From Pseudomonas sp. RIT288 (GTDB taxonomy: Bacteria; Pseudomonadota; Gammaproteobacteria; Pseudomonadales; Pseudomonadaceae): a stretch of DNA of 64,000 nt. The notes below the pieces were generated by a model. That model saw nothing but the letters and a program-made list of their open reading frames with translations, had not been told where the DNA came from and made no database searches. Shown here one piece after another: positions 1 through 9,146 of this stretch (the first letter of the stretch is position 1; each line of letters starts with the position of its first letter). The stretch is taken from NCBI RefSeq assembly GCF_000631985.1, contig NZ_JFYN01000012.1, positions 496,001-560,000 of the forward strand. The letters run 5' to 3'. A program made the position numbers and the translations under genes.

Positions 1-999
1 GCGGCCCTGCGCGGGCCGCTGCGGGATGCGCTGCATGGTGGCTGGTTTGCGGTCGCCGAACATCGCGATGGCAACACCGGCAAGAACGCCTATCTGCATG
101 CCTTTGTCGCGCTCGCGGCCAGCTCTGCGGTGGTCGCGCAGCGTCCCGGCGCCCAAGCGCTGCTGGATGACGCCATCGACATCATCGACACGTATTTCTG
201 GAGCGAAGAAGAGGGCGCCATGCGCGAATTCTTCAATCGCGACTGGCGCGAAGAAGAGGCCTATCGCGGCGCCAACAGCAACATGCACGCCACCGAAGCG
301 TTCCTCGCGCTGGCCGATGTCACTGAAGATCCGCGTTGGCTGGTGCGTGCGCAACGCATCGTCGAGCGGGTGATCCATGGTCACGCTGCCGCCAATGGCT
401 ACAGGGTGATTGAGCACTTCGACCGCGACTGGCAACCGCTGCGCGAGTACAACCACGACAACCCGGCCGACGGTTTCCGCCCTTACGGCACCACTCCCGG
501 CCACGGTTTCGAGTGGGCGCGGCTGCTGCTGCACCTCGAAGCGGCGCGGGTTCAGGCCGGAATGCTCACGCCCGGCTGGCTGGCGACCGATGCGCAAAAA
601 CTCTTCGAGCAGAACTGCCGTCACGGCTGGGACGTCGATGGCGCCCCGGGGATTGTCTACACCCTCGACTGGGACAATAAAGCCGTGGTGCGTCATCGCT
701 TGCACTGGACCCATGCCGAGGCCAGCGCGGCGGCCAGCGCTCTGCTCAAACGCACCGGTGATGCGCAATACGAAACCTGGTACCGGCGGTTCTGGGAATT
801 CTGTGAGGGCCATTTCATCGATCGCTGTGACGGTAGCTGGCATCACGAACTCGATCCGCAAAACCGCCCGAGCGCCGATATCTGGCCGGGCAAACCCGAT
901 CTGTATCATGCCTGGCAGGCGGTACTGATCCCTCGTCTACCCTTGTCACCGAGTATGGCAACGGCTCTGGCGCAAATATCCCGGGCTGTTCCTGTGTAA
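1..999 (+). CDS. AGE-family sugar epimerase/isomerase, 5' truncated
   Basis: The frame is open from the first base, so the N-terminus lies outside the window and 332 residues are visible. The protein belongs to the AGE superfamily (N-acylglucosamine 2-epimerase, mannose isomerase and relatives), cytoplasmic enzymes that interconvert hexoses such as mannose and fructose. The alternating helix-barrel blocks are visible: GKNAYLHAFVALAASS, NSNMHATEAFLALA, HGFEWARLLLHLE, HWTHAEASAAAS and the C-terminal KPDLYHAWQAVL, rich in the conserved His, Trp and Glu residues of the family pocket. It sits directly upstream of the glucose transporter genes on the same strand, which supports a sugar substrate. 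Which sugar cannot be decided from the sequence; mannose isomerase is my first guess. Confidence 0.85.
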   Translation, partial: AALRGPLRDALHGGWFAVAEHRDGNTGKNAYLHAFVALAASSAVVAQRPGAQALLDDAIDIIDTYFWSEEEGAMREFFNRDWREEEAYRGANSNMHATEAFLALADVTEDPRWLVRAQRIVERVIHGHAAANGYRVIEHFDRDWQPLREYNHDNPADGFRPYGTTPGHGFEWARLLLHLEAARVQAGMLTPGWLATDAQKLFEQNCRHGWDVDGAPGIVYTLDWDNKAVVRHRLHWTHAEASAAASALLKRTGDAQYETWYRRFWEFCEGHFIDRCDGSWHHELDPQNRPSADIWPGKPDLYHAWQAVLIPRLPLSPSMATALAQISRAVPV

Positions 1000-1020
1000 C
1001 CATGTGGTGACATTTGCGCG

Positions 1021-1043
1021 TCCCTTCGTTACCTGCGAAGGGA
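1021..1043. promoter_or_regulatory. Perfect 8-bp inverted repeat upstream of gtsA
   Basis: TCCCTTCG (1021-1028) and CGAAGGGA (1036-1043) flank a 7-base loop, 21 bases after the isomerase stop and 75 bases before gtsA. There is no T-run after it, so it is a poor intrinsic terminator. It could be an operator in the gts promoter region or an mRNA end stabiliser for the isomerase. Confidence 0.4.
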
Positions 1044-1093
1044 ATTGCCCTGTTTAAACTCCTGTGCAGCGCAAGCACCAGACTTGCATGCAT

Positions 1094-1105
1094 AACAACA
1101 AGAAA
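1094..1105 (+). promoter_or_regulatory. Candidate Crc/Hfq CA motif before gtsA
   Basis: AACAACAAGAAA fits the AANAANAA pattern that Hfq with Crc binds on Pseudomonas mRNAs to block translation during catabolite repression. It overlaps the ribosome-binding region (AAAGG at 1103-1107) and ends 12 bases before the gtsA start. The pattern is seen directly; repression by Crc is inferred. Confidence 0.6.
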
Positions 1106-1117
1106 GGTACATCTCAG

Positions 1118-2419
1118 ATGAATGCGATTTCTCGCCTCGCTACTGTCATTTCTGTCGCCTCCCTGTTCCCGCTCGCAATTCTGCCTCTCAGTGTTTCCGC
1201 TGCCGAATCCAAAGGTTCGGTCGAAGTCGTGCACTGGTGGACGTCCGGTGGCGAAAAAGCCGCTGTCGATGTGCTCAAGGCGCAAGTTGAAAAAGACGGT
1301 TTCACCTGGAAAGACGGCGCTGTCGCCGGCGGTGGCGGTGCCACGGCCATGACCGTACTGAAAAGCCGCGCTGTTGCCGGCAATCCGCCGGGCGTCGCCC
1401 AGATCAAGGGCCCGGACATCCAGGAATGGGCATCCACCGGTCTGCTCGATACCGATGTCCTGAAGGACGTGGCCAAAGAAGAGAAGTGGGACGGCCTGCT
1501 CGACAAGAAAGTCTCCGATACCGTGAAGTACGACGGTGATTACGTGGCCGTACCGGTGAACATTCACCGCGTGAACTGGCTGTGGATCAACCCGGAAGTC
1601 TTCAAGAAAGCCGGCATCACCAAGAACCCGACCACCCTCGAAGAATTCTACGCCGCTGGCGACAAGCTCAAGGCTGCGGGTTTCATCCCGCTGGCTCACG
1701 GCGGTCAGCCTTGGCAGGACAGCACTGTGTTCGAAGCCGTGGTGCTTTCGGTCATGGGCGTTGATGGTTACAAGAAAGCCCTGGTCGATCTGGACAACAA
1801 AGCGCTGACCGGTCCGGAAATGGTCAAGGCGCTGACCGAGCTGAAGAAAGTCGCGACCTACATGGACGCCGACGGCAAGGGTCAGGACTGGAACCTGGAA
1901 GCGGCCAAGGTCATCAACGGCAAGGCCGGCATGCAGATCATGGGTGACTGGGCCAAGTCCGAATGGACCGCGGCCAAGAAAGTCGCCGGCAAGGACTATG
2001 AGTGCGTAGCCTTCCCGGGCACCGACAAGGCCTTCACCTACAACATCGACTCCCTGGCGGTGTTCAAGCAGAAAGACAAAGGCACTGCGGCCGGTCAGCA
2101 GGACATCGCCAAAGTCGTGCTGGGTGAAAACTTCCAGAAAGTATTCAGCATCAACAAGGGCTCGATCCCGGTTCGTAACGACATGTTGAACAACATGGAG
2201 AAACTCGGTTTCGACTCCTGCGCGCAGACCGCTGCCAAGGACTTCCTGGCAGACGCCAAGTCCGGTGGCCTGCAGCCGAGCATGGCGCACAACATGGCGA
2301 CCACGCTGGCGGTGCAGGGCGCGTTCTTTGATGTCGTGACCAACTACATCAACGACCCGAAAGCCGACCCGGCCGATGCGGCCAAGAAACTGGGTGCGGC
2401 GGTTCAGTCGGCCAAGTAA
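1118..2419 (+). CDS. gtsA: Glucose ABC transporter periplasmic binding protein
   Basis: GtsA captures glucose in the periplasm and delivers it to the GtsBC permease. The 433-residue protein starts with a Sec signal peptide (a hydrophobic stretch to about residue 27, likely cleaved after SVSA). The mature part begins with [19 protein letters not shown], typical of the family-1 sugar-binding proteins. I chose the ATG at 1118, not an upstream in-frame start, because it places the signal peptide at the N-terminus and follows an AAAGG sequence and an A-rich CA motif. It is the first gene of gtsABCD-oprB and is separated from gtsB by a REP palindrome, a layout that would favour excess binding protein. 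Confidence 0.93.
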   Translation: MNAISRLATVISVASLFPLAILPLSVSAAESKGSVEVVHWWTSGGEKAAVDVLKAQVEKDGFTWKDGAVAGGGGATAMTVLKSRAVAGNPPGVAQIKGPDIQEWASTGLLDTDVLKDVAKEEKWDGLLDKKVSDTVKYDGDYVAVPVNIHRVNWLWINPEVFKKAGITKNPTTLEEFYAAGDKLKAAGFIPLAHGGQPWQDSTVFEAVVLSVMGVDGYKKALVDLDNKALTGPEMVKALTELKKVATYMDADGKGQDWNLEAAKVINGKAGMQIMGDWAKSEWTAAKKVAGKDYECVAFPGTDKAFTYNIDSLAVFKQKDKGTAAGQQDIAKVVLGENFQKVFSINKGSIPVRNDMLNNMEKLGFDSCAQTAAKDFLADAKSGGLQPSMAHNMATTLAVQGAFFDVVTNYINDPKADPADAAKKLGAAVQSAK

Positions 2420-2427
2420 TGCTTGGC

Positions 2428-2525
2428 CCCTGTAGGAGTGAGCCTGCTCGCGATAGCGATCTGTCAGGTAAAGGATTCATTAACTGACACACCGCAATCG
2501 CGAGCAGGCTCACTCCTACAAGGGG
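2428..2525. repeat. REPIN (family A) inside the gts operon
   Basis: Inverted copies of TGTAGGAGTGAGCCTGCTCG (2431 on) and its complement (ending 2520) flank a short spacer with an inner GTCAG/CTGAC pair. It occupies most of the gtsA-gtsB gap. It would form a long hairpin in the gts mRNA. Confidence 0.9.
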
Positions 2526-2559
2526 AATGCCCTCGTAAATCATTATTCTGGATTTCCCC

Positions 2560-3468
2560 ATGAGTTCTGTTGCTGTGTTCAGCAAGGCCTCGCCGTTCGA
2601 TGCACTGCAGCGCTGGCTACCGAAACTGGTGCTGGCGCCGAGCATGTTCATCGTGCTGGTGGGCTTCTATGGCTACATCCTGTGGACGTTCGTGCTGTCG
2701 TTCACCACCTCGACGTTCCTGCCCAACTACAAGTGGGCCGGCCTGGCGCAATACGCGCGGTTGTTCGACAACGATCGCTGGTGGGTCGCGAGCAAGAACC
2801 TCGCGGTGTTCGGTGGCATGTTCATCGGCATCACCCTGGTGATCGGTGTGCTGCTGGCGGTGTTCCTCGACCAGCGCATCCGTCGCGAAGGCTTTATCCG
2901 CACCATTTACCTGTACCCGATGGCGCTCTCGATGATCGTCACCGGTACCGCGTGGAAATGGCTGCTCAACCCGGGCATGGGCCTGGACAAATTGTTGCGT
3001 GACTGGGGCTGGGAAGGCTTCCGTCTGGACTGGCTGATCGACCCGGATCGCGTGGTCTACTGCCTGGTGATCGCCGCCGTGTGGCAAGCCTCGGGCTTCA
3101 TCATGGCGATGTTCCTCGCCGGCCTGCGCGGTGTCGATCAGTCGATCATTCGTGCCGCGCAGATCGACGGTGCGAGCATGCCGACCATCTACTGGAAAGT
3201 GGTGCTGCCAAGCCTGCGTCCGGTGTTCTTCAGTGCGGTGATGATCCTCGCCCACATCGCGATCAAGAGCTTCGACCTGGTCGCGGCGATGACGGCGGGT
3301 GGCCCGGGTTATTCCTCCGACCTGCCGGCGATGTTCATGTATTCCTTCACCTTCAGTCGCGGCCAGATGGGCATGGGCTCGGCCAGTGCGATTCTGATGC
3401 TCGGTGCGATTCTCGCGATCATCGTGCCTTACCTGTACTCCGAGCTGAGGACCAAGCGTAATGACTAG
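2560..3468 (+). CDS. gtsB: Glucose ABC transporter permease 1 (MalF-like)
   Basis: This is one of two inner-membrane permease subunits of the glucose importer. The 302 residues have about six hydrophobic segments (first at about 24-48, last at about 275-293). The cytoplasmic EAA loop that docks on the ATPase is at about 196-221 (IIRAAQIDGASMPTIYWKVV followed by LP). It follows gtsA after the REP hairpin and overlaps gtsC by 8 bases, so the two permeases are probably made in equal amounts by translational coupling. The length and topology fit the MalF/UgpA group, without the long periplasmic loop of enterobacterial MalF. Confidence 0.92.
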   Translation: MSSVAVFSKASPFDALQRWLPKLVLAPSMFIVLVGFYGYILWTFVLSFTTSTFLPNYKWAGLAQYARLFDNDRWWVASKNLAVFGGMFIGITLVIGVLLAVFLDQRIRREGFIRTIYLYPMALSMIVTGTAWKWLLNPGMGLDKLLRDWGWEGFRLDWLIDPDRVVYCLVIAAVWQASGFIMAMFLAGLRGVDQSIIRAAQIDGASMPTIYWKVVLPSLRPVFFSAVMILAHIAIKSFDLVAAMTAGGPGYSSDLPAMFMYSFTFSRGQMGMGSASAILMLGAILAIIVPYLYSELRTKRND

Positions 3469-4306
3469 TCTCGCTGCCAAACCCGCCTTCAGCCTGAGTC
3501 GCGTCGCGATCTACGCGGTGCTGATCCTCGCGGTCCTGCTGTATCTGATTCCACTGGTGGTGATGCTGCTGACCAGTTTCAAGACCCCGGAAGACATCAG
3601 CACCGGCAACCTGCTGAGCTGGCCGACCGTGGTCAGCGGCATCGGCTGGGTCAAGGCCTGGGCCACGGTTGACGGGTACTTCTGGAACTCGATCAAGATC
3701 ACCGTGCCGGCCGTGGTCATCTCCACTGCCATCGGCGCGCTGAACGGTTACGTGTTGTCGATGTGGCGCTTCCGTGGTTCGCAACTGTTCTTCGGTCTGC
3801 TGCTGTTCGGCTGCTTCCTGCCGTTCCAGACCGTACTGCTGCCGGCCTCGTTCACCCTCGGCAAGATGGGCCTGGCGAGCACCACCACCGGCCTGGTCTT
3901 CGTTCACGTGGTCTACGGTCTGGCGTTCACCACGCTGTTCTTCCGTAACTACTACGTGAGCATTCCCGATGCGCTGGTCAAGGCGGCACGTCTGGATGGC
4001 GCGGGTTTCTTCACGATTTTCCGGCGGATCATTCTGCCGATGTCGACCCCGATCATCATGGTCTGCCTGATCTGGCAGTTCACCCAGATCTGGAACGATT
4101 TCCTGTTCGGTGTGGTGTTCTCCAGCGGTGATTCGCAACCGATCACGGTGGCGCTGAACAACCTGGTCAACACCAGCACCGGCGCCAAGGAATACAACGT
4201 TGATATGGCAGCGGCGATGATCGCCGGCCTGCCGACCCTGCTGGTCTATGTGGTCGCAGGCAAGTATTTCGTGCGCGGGCTGACGGCCGGCGCAGTCAAG
4301 GGGTAA
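3461..4306 (+). CDS. gtsC: Glucose ABC transporter permease 2 (MalG-like)
   Basis: This is the partner permease of GtsB. The 281-residue protein has six predicted membrane helices, beginning with YAVLILAVLLYLIPLVVMLL near residues 18-37. The EAA loop lies at about 171-193 (ALVKAARLDGAGFFTIFRRI). The ATG at 3461 overlaps the end of gtsB by 8 bases, and gtsD begins two bases after its stop, which is a tight operon. The fold and order (binding protein, MalF-like, MalG-like, ATPase) match the carbohydrate uptake transporter-1 class. Confidence 0.92.
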   Translation: MTSLAAKPAFSLSRVAIYAVLILAVLLYLIPLVVMLLTSFKTPEDISTGNLLSWPTVVSGIGWVKAWATVDGYFWNSIKITVPAVVISTAIGALNGYVLSMWRFRGSQLFFGLLLFGCFLPFQTVLLPASFTLGKMGLASTTTGLVFVHVVYGLAFTTLFFRNYYVSIPDALVKAARLDGAGFFTIFRRIILPMSTPIIMVCLIWQFTQIWNDFLFGVVFSSGDSQPITVALNNLVNTSTGAKEYNVDMAAAMIAGLPTLLVYVVAGKYFVRGLTAGAVKG

Positions 4307-4308
4307 TC

Positions 4309-5469
4309 ATGGCAACGCTCGAACTTCGCAACGTCAACAAGACCTACGGTGCCGGCCTGCCGGACACCCTGAAGAACATCGAACTGTCGATCAAGGACGG
4401 TGAGTTCCTGATCCTGGTCGGCCCGTCGGGCTGCGGCAAGTCGACCCTGATGAACTGCATCGCCGGCCTCGAGACCATCACCGGCGGCGCGATCATGATC
4501 GGCGACCAGGACGTCAGCGGCATGAGCCCGAAGGATCGTGACATCGCCATGGTGTTCCAGTCCTACGCGCTGTACCCGACCATGAGCGTGCGCGAGAACA
4601 TCGAGTTCGGTCTGAAGATCCGCAAGATGCCGCAATCGGCGATCGACGAAGAAGTCGCGCGCGTGGCCAAGCTGCTGCAGATCGAACACCTGCTGAACCG
4701 CAAGCCGGGTCAGCTCTCCGGTGGTCAGCAACAGCGTGTGGCGATGGGGCGTGCGCTGGCGCGCCGTCCGAAGATCTATTTGTTCGACGAACCGCTGTCG
4801 AACCTCGACGCCAAGCTGCGCGTCGAGATGCGCACCGAAATGAAACTGATGCACCAGCGCCTGAAAACCACCACGGTCTACGTGACCCACGACCAGATCG
4901 AAGCGATGACCCTGGGCGACAAAGTGGCGGTGATGAAGGACGGGATCATTCAGCAGTTCGGCACGCCGAAAGAGATCTACAACGATCCGGCCAACCTGTT
5001 CGTCGCGAGTTTCATCGGTTCGCCGCCGATGAACTTCATTCCGCTGCGCCTGCAACGCAAGGACGGTCGTCTGCTGGCGCTGCTTGACAGCGGTCAGGCC
5101 CGTTGCGAGTTGCCGATGAGCATGCAGGATGCAGGGCTGGAAGATCGCGAAGTGATCCTCGGCCTGCGCCCGGAACAGATCGTTCTGGCGAACGGCGAGG
5201 GCAACGGCCTGCCGAGCATCAAGGCCGAAGTGCAGGTCACCGAACCGACCGGTCCGGACACACTGGTGTTCGTCAACCTGAATGAGACCAAGGTCTGCTG
5301 CCGCCTGGCACCGGACGTGGCGCCTCAGGTGGGCGAGACCCTGACCCTGCAATTCGATCCGTCGAAAGTGTTGTTGTTCGATGCCAAGACTGGCGAGCGT
5401 CTGGGCGTTGCGGGCCAGGCGCAGACCGAAGCACGGTCGGCGAACGTCGCGCAATTCAAAGGCCGCTGA
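4309..5469 (+). CDS. gtsD: Glucose ABC transporter ATPase (MalK-like)
   Basis: This cytoplasmic ATPase powers glucose import. All nucleotide-binding motifs are present in 386 residues: Walker A GPSGCGKST (38-46), Q-loop glutamine 84, signature LSGGQ (136-140), Walker B IYLFDE (156-161) and the switch histidine 194 in VYVTHD. The C-terminal third (from about 235) is the MOI/TOBE-type domain of MalK-like subunits, including a LGLRPEQI block. It begins two bases after gtsC and ends seven bases before a REPIN that separates it from oprB. Confidence 0.94.
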   Translation: MATLELRNVNKTYGAGLPDTLKNIELSIKDGEFLILVGPSGCGKSTLMNCIAGLETITGGAIMIGDQDVSGMSPKDRDIAMVFQSYALYPTMSVRENIEFGLKIRKMPQSAIDEEVARVAKLLQIEHLLNRKPGQLSGGQQQRVAMGRALARRPKIYLFDEPLSNLDAKLRVEMRTEMKLMHQRLKTTTVYVTHDQIEAMTLGDKVAVMKDGIIQQFGTPKEIYNDPANLFVASFIGSPPMNFIPLRLQRKDGRLLALLDSGQARCELPMSMQDAGLEDREVILGLRPEQIVLANGEGNGLPSIKAEVQVTEPTGPDTLVFVNLNETKVCCRLAPDVAPQVGETLTLQFDPSKVLLFDAKTGERLGVAGQAQTEARSANVAQFKGR

Positions 5470-5476
5470 AGATCAA

Positions 5477-5566
5477 TGCAGGAGTGAGCCTGCTCGCGAT
5501 GACGGTGTATCAGTCGACAGAGATGTTGAATGTAAAACCGCTATCGCGAGCAGGCTCACTCCTACA
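5477..5566. repeat. REPIN (family A) between gtsD and oprB
   Basis: Head-out inverted copies of the GGAGTGAGCCTGCTCGCGAT palindrome with a short spacer. The left copy has TGCAGG where others have TGTAGG. It may attenuate read-through from gtsD into oprB or protect the gts mRNA 3' end. Confidence 0.88.
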
Positions 5567-5633
5567 AGGAGCAAGCGGTGCCCGGCCTGTCGAGCATCGC
5601 AATTTATGTAAACCGCGTTGGAAAAAAACAGTT

Positions 5634-5647
5634 AATAACAATAAAGA
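5634..5647 (+). promoter_or_regulatory. Candidate Crc/Hfq CA motif before oprB
   Basis: AATAACAATAAAGA lies 13 bases upstream of the oprB ATG and overlaps the 5' side of its ribosome-binding region (GACGAGGA). The A-rich AANAANAA pattern is the same as before gtsA, zwf and gnuT. Confidence 0.55.
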
Positions 5648-5660
5648 CGAGGATGTAGGG

Positions 5661-7010
5661 ATGAAAAAGAAACACGTCAATGCCCGGTTGATCTGCCAAG
5701 TGTCAGCTGCGGCGGCATTGGTGCTGGCCGGTAACGCCATGGCGGCGGATGCCTTCAGCTCCGACTCGAAATGGATGACCGGTGACTGGGGTGGCGAGCG
5801 GACCAAGCTGATCGAGCAGGGTATCGACATCAAGGCCGACTACGTTGGGGAAATGGGCGCCAACCTGCATGGCGGCTATAACGATGACAAGACTGGGCGC
5901 TACAGCGATCAGTTCGGTCTGGGCGTGGCGCTGGACCTGCAAAAGCTCTGGGGCTGGGACAACACTCAGGCCAAGATCCAGTTGACCAACCGTAACGGGC
6001 AAAACATCTCCAACGATCGCGTTGGCGATCCGCGTGCCGGCACTCTGTCGTCTTCGCAGGAAGTCTACGGTCGTGGCCACATGGTGCGTCTGACCCAGTT
6101 GTGGATTCAGCACCAGTTCTTCGACAACAAGCTCGACGTCAAGGCCGGTTACTTCGGTGAAGGCGAAGACTTCAACACCTTCCCGTGCGACTTCCAGAAC
6201 CTGGCGTTCTGCGGCTCGCAAGTGGGTAACTGGGCAACCAACATCTGGTACAACTGGCCCGTCAGCCAGGCCGCGATCCGCGTGAAGTACAACATCAACG
6301 ACGAGCTCTACGCGCAGATCGGTGCGTACAACCAGAACCCGTCGCAGCTGGAACACGGCAACGGCTTCAAGCTCAGCGGCAGCGGCACCAAAGGTACTGT
6401 TCTGCCAGTCGAATTGGTCTGGTCGCCGAAGGTCAACAGCCTGCCGGGCGAATACCGCGTCGGTTACTACAAGAGCACGGCTGACGCCAATGACGTCCGT
6501 GAAGACGTCAACGGTTTCGACGCGGCGACTACCGGCGACGCGTACAAGACCCACAGCAGCAAACACGGCTACTGGTTCGTCGCGCAACAGCAACTCACCA
6601 GCCACAACGGTGATGCATCGCGCGGTCTGAACATTGCGGCCAACGCCACGTTCCACGACAAGGACACCAACTTCATCGATAACTATCAGTCGGTGATGTT
6701 TGTCTACAAGGGCCCGTTTGACGCGCGTCCTAAAGATGACGTGGGTATCGGTGCGGCGCGTATTCATGTCAACGATGACGTGAAGAAAAACGCCGAGTTC
6801 CTGAATGCTTCCAACGGTGTTTCGGACTACGACAATCCGGTGTTCTCGCCGATTCGTGAAACCGAATACAACTACGAGATCAACTACGGCTTCCACGTCA
6901 CCAACTGGCTGACCGTTCGTCCTAACCTGCAGTACATCACTCATCCGGGCGGTGTGGATGAAGTGGACAACGCTTTGGTCGCTGGTCTGAAAATTCAGTC
7001 TACGTTCTGA
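5661..7010 (+). CDS. oprB: Carbohydrate-selective porin OprB
   Basis: OprB is the outer-membrane beta-barrel that admits glucose to the periplasm. The 449-residue protein has a signal peptide with a likely cut after NAMA at residue 28. The mature protein opens with the family's WMTGDWGGERTKLIEQGIDI block and ends in the terminal aromatic IQSTF typical of barrels. Alternating short strands with GYY, NYN and WYNWPV segments fill the rest. An in-frame start 177 bases upstream would run through the REPIN and was not used. It is the last gene of the glucose uptake group and is followed by an intrinsic terminator. Confidence 0.93.
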   Translation: MKKKHVNARLICQVSAAAALVLAGNAMAADAFSSDSKWMTGDWGGERTKLIEQGIDIKADYVGEMGANLHGGYNDDKTGRYSDQFGLGVALDLQKLWGWDNTQAKIQLTNRNGQNISNDRVGDPRAGTLSSSQEVYGRGHMVRLTQLWIQHQFFDNKLDVKAGYFGEGEDFNTFPCDFQNLAFCGSQVGNWATNIWYNWPVSQAAIRVKYNINDELYAQIGAYNQNPSQLEHGNGFKLSGSGTKGTVLPVELVWSPKVNSLPGEYRVGYYKSTADANDVREDVNGFDAATTGDAYKTHSSKHGYWFVAQQQLTSHNGDASRGLNIAANATFHDKDTNFIDNYQSVMFVYKGPFDARPKDDVGIGAARIHVNDDVKKNAEFLNASNGVSDYDNPVFSPIRETEYNYEINYGFHVTNWLTVRPNLQYITHPGGVDEVDNALVAGLKIQSTF

Positions 7011-7048
7011 CGCGTCTGCGATAAGCTCCTCTCTATGTGCGCATATTT

Positions 7049-7078
7049 GCGGACAGCCAAGGCTGTCCGCTTTTTTTT
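7049..7078 (+). terminator. Intrinsic terminator after oprB
   Basis: Perfect 10-bp stem GCGGACAGCC / GGCTGTCCGC with an AA loop followed by eight T residues. It ends the glucose uptake transcript 39 bases after oprB. Confidence 0.95.
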
Positions 7079-7122
7079 GAGGGTGGCGCAACCCATGACA
7101 GTCGAATTCGGAACCGTGGCCA

Positions 7123-7977
7123 ATGCATGAGCATCCGCTGCAACGCTTCTTCAAATCCCTGCGCGAGCGACCGGTGTTCGCCTGGGAGCGCTATCAGATG
7201 CGCGATGTGCTGGTGATCGATCATCCGCTGTGTCAGGCGGTGTTCAGTCGGCAGGGTGCGCAGTTGCTGCACTTTCAGCCACGCGGGCAGAAACCGTGGT
7301 TGTGGTGTGCGGCGAAGTGGCCGCACGTTGGCGCCATTCGCGGTGGTGTGCCGGTGTGCTGGCCGTGGTATGGCCGTCATCCGAGCGAAAACGCCTGGCC
7401 GTCCCATGGCTGGGCGCGACTGCTTGACTGGAAGTTGCTCGACAGCAGCAGCGCCGAAGATGGCGTACGCCTGCACTGGCAATTGCAGTTGTGCGACTGG
7501 CAGGTCGACCTGCATGCGCACCTGGGCGAGCGCATGGAATTGCGCCTGAGCACCGAGCATCAGGACGACATGCCGTGCCAGTTGAGCCAGGCTTTGCACG
7601 CTTACTGGCGTATTGGCGATGTCGGTGAGATAGCGCTGTCTGGCCTCGAAGGTGCGCAGGGTTACGACCAGTTGAGCCGCCAGTCGTGCCAGCAGGAAGG
7701 CGAGTTGCGCGTCGATGGCGGCTGTCAGCGGGTGTTCCAGCACGACGGCGAATTGCAGCTCAAGGATCACGCCTGGCAGCGCGAGTTGTGCATCGATACC
7801 GGTGACAGTGGCGACACCGTGGTCTGGCATCCAGGCTCGCGACCGTTGCTGGGCGTGAGCTGGGATGAAGTGACGGAGTTTGTCTGTGTCGAAGCGGCGG
7901 CGGGGGGCACTGACAGCTTGCATCTGGCGCCGGGGGAGAAGGCGCATTTGAGTTTGCAGGCGTGGGCGGCTGCCTGA
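7123..7977 (+). CDS. D-hexose-6-phosphate mutarotase (YeaD-like aldose 1-epimerase)
   Basis: This 284-residue cytoplasmic protein belongs to the galactose-mutarotase-like fold, subgroup of YeaD/Ymr099c that interconverts the alpha and beta anomers of glucose-6-phosphate. Visible blocks are the early WCAAKWPHVGAIRGGVPVCW region, the ALHAYWRIGDV block carrying the conserved catalytic His, and the near-terminal TEFVCVEAAAG with the acidic partner Glu. It lies between the glucose importer and hexR/zwf, where anomer exchange would feed the beta form to Zwf. It starts 45 bases after the oprB terminator, so it needs its own promoter. Confidence 0.85.
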   Translation: MHEHPLQRFFKSLRERPVFAWERYQMRDVLVIDHPLCQAVFSRQGAQLLHFQPRGQKPWLWCAAKWPHVGAIRGGVPVCWPWYGRHPSENAWPSHGWARLLDWKLLDSSSAEDGVRLHWQLQLCDWQVDLHAHLGERMELRLSTEHQDDMPCQLSQALHAYWRIGDVGEIALSGLEGAQGYDQLSRQSCQQEGELRVDGGCQRVFQHDGELQLKDHAWQRELCIDTGDSGDTVVWHPGSRPLLGVSWDEVTEFVCVEAAAGGTDSLHLAPGEKAHLSLQAWAAA

Positions 7978-7980
7978 AAA

Positions 7981-8062
7981 TCAAAAGATCGCAGCCGGCG
8001 GCAGCTCCTGCATTGAGGTGGCGTACACATCATGTAGGAGCTGCCGAAGGCTGCGATCTTTT
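7981..8062. repeat. Palindromic repeat family B (head-in copy)
   Basis: AAAAGATCGCAGCCGGCGGC at the left and its complement TGCCGAAGGCTGCGATCTTT at the right enclose a spacer. It starts three bases after the mutarotase stop and lies between convergent genes. Confidence 0.85.
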
Positions 8063-8074
8063 ACGCGACGCGTC

Positions 8075-8944
8075 CTAATTGAACTCGTCGCCCACCGGAT
8101 ACCGGCTGGCATTCAAACTCTCTTTGATCTTGCGCAAATGCGGCTGGAAATCCACTCCGCGACGCAAGGTCATCCCGGTCGCCAACACATCCAGCACTGT
8201 CAACTGAATGATCCGCGAAGTCATCGGCATATAAATGTCGGTGTCTTCCGGCAGCGGAATGTTCAGGCTCAGGGTGCTGGCCTTGGCCAGCGGTGAATTC
8301 TCGGCGGTCAGGCCCAGCACCGAAGCACCGTTCTCCCGCGCGATGCGTGCCACTTCCACCAGTTCGCGGGTGCGGCCGGTGTAGGAAATGATCACGAACA
8401 GCTCGCCAGTGTGCGCCACCGAAGCAATCATTCGCTGCATCAGCACATCCGCATGCGCGGTGACGGCGAGGTTGAAACGGAAGAATTTGTGCTGCGCATC
8501 CAGCGCCACCGGCGCCGAAGCCCCGAGGCCGAAGAAGTGGATCTGCCGGGCCTGAATCAACAGGTCGACGGCGCGGCTGATCAGGTTCGGGTCGAGCGCC
8601 TGACAAGCACTGTCCAGCGAAGCGATGGCACTGCCGAAAATTTTCTGCGTGTACGCCTCGGGATTGTCATCGGCCTCCACCGCACGGCTGACATACGCCG
8701 CGCCACTGGCCAGGCTTTGCGCCAGTTGCAGCTTGAGTTCAGGGTAGCCGCTGACGCCGAACGAACGGCAGAAACGGTTGACCGTCGGCTCGCTCACCGA
8801 TGCGGCCTGGGCGAGGGCGGCGATGCTGAAGCGAGTGGCCTGCTGCGGGTTGAGCAGGATCACCTCGGCGACTTTGCGTTCGGCCTTGTTCAGCTCTTCA
8901 AGGCGACTCTGGATCTGTTCCAGTAAATTTCGCACGCGGTCCAT
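8075..8944 (-). CDS. hexR: HexR, RpiR-family repressor of glucose catabolism
   Basis: HexR is a 289-residue repressor of the Entner-Doudoroff genes that is released by 2-keto-3-deoxy-6-phosphogluconate. The N-terminal RpiR domain holds a helix-turn-helix at about 39-62 ([20 protein letters not shown]). A SIS sugar-isomerase domain at about 125-260 includes the phosphosugar-binding [14 protein letters not shown] and VIISYTGRT segments. It is transcribed divergently from zwf across a 217-base gap with a candidate operator, the arrangement known in P. putida and P. aeruginosa. Confidence 0.95.
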   Translation of the reverse strand: MDRVRNLLEQIQSRLEELNKAERKVAEVILLNPQQATRFSIAALAQAASVSEPTVNRFCRSFGVSGYPELKLQLAQSLASGAAYVSRAVEADDNPEAYTQKIFGSAIASLDSACQALDPNLISRAVDLLIQARQIHFFGLGASAPVALDAQHKFFRFNLAVTAHADVLMQRMIASVAHTGELFVIISYTGRTRELVEVARIARENGASVLGLTAENSPLAKASTLSLNIPLPEDTDIYMPMTSRIIQLTVLDVLATGMTLRRGVDFQPHLRKIKESLNASRYPVGDEFN

Positions 8945-9080
8945 ATGGAATTCCTAATTCACCTGCGCAAAGGTGCGCCGGGCTATGCAAATTGGGCCTT
9001 TGATGTGGCCCGTAACGGTGGCCTATCCTACTGGTGGCTCCGACCGACCACCACTCGGAATCTGTATTTTGCGAAAATGT

Positions 9081-9096
9081 TGTGGTTATTACTACA
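9081..9096. promoter_or_regulatory. Candidate HexR operator
   Basis: TGTGGT-TATT-ACTACA is an inverted repeat with one mismatch in six, in the hexR-zwf gap, 66 bases before the zwf start. It has the TGT..ACA form of RpiR-type HexR sites. HexR control of zwf is established for Pseudomonas; this exact site is inferred. Confidence 0.65.
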
Positions 9097-9146
9097 TTTT
9101 CCCTTGAGTGATGCCTTGAAAAAAGGTATTTGTAGCTTAACTTGAT

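Noticed and set aside
815..2290. Long minus-strand open frame opposite gtsA
   Set aside because: It runs through a gene with clear signal peptide and family motifs; the antisense frame is open because of third-position GC bias.
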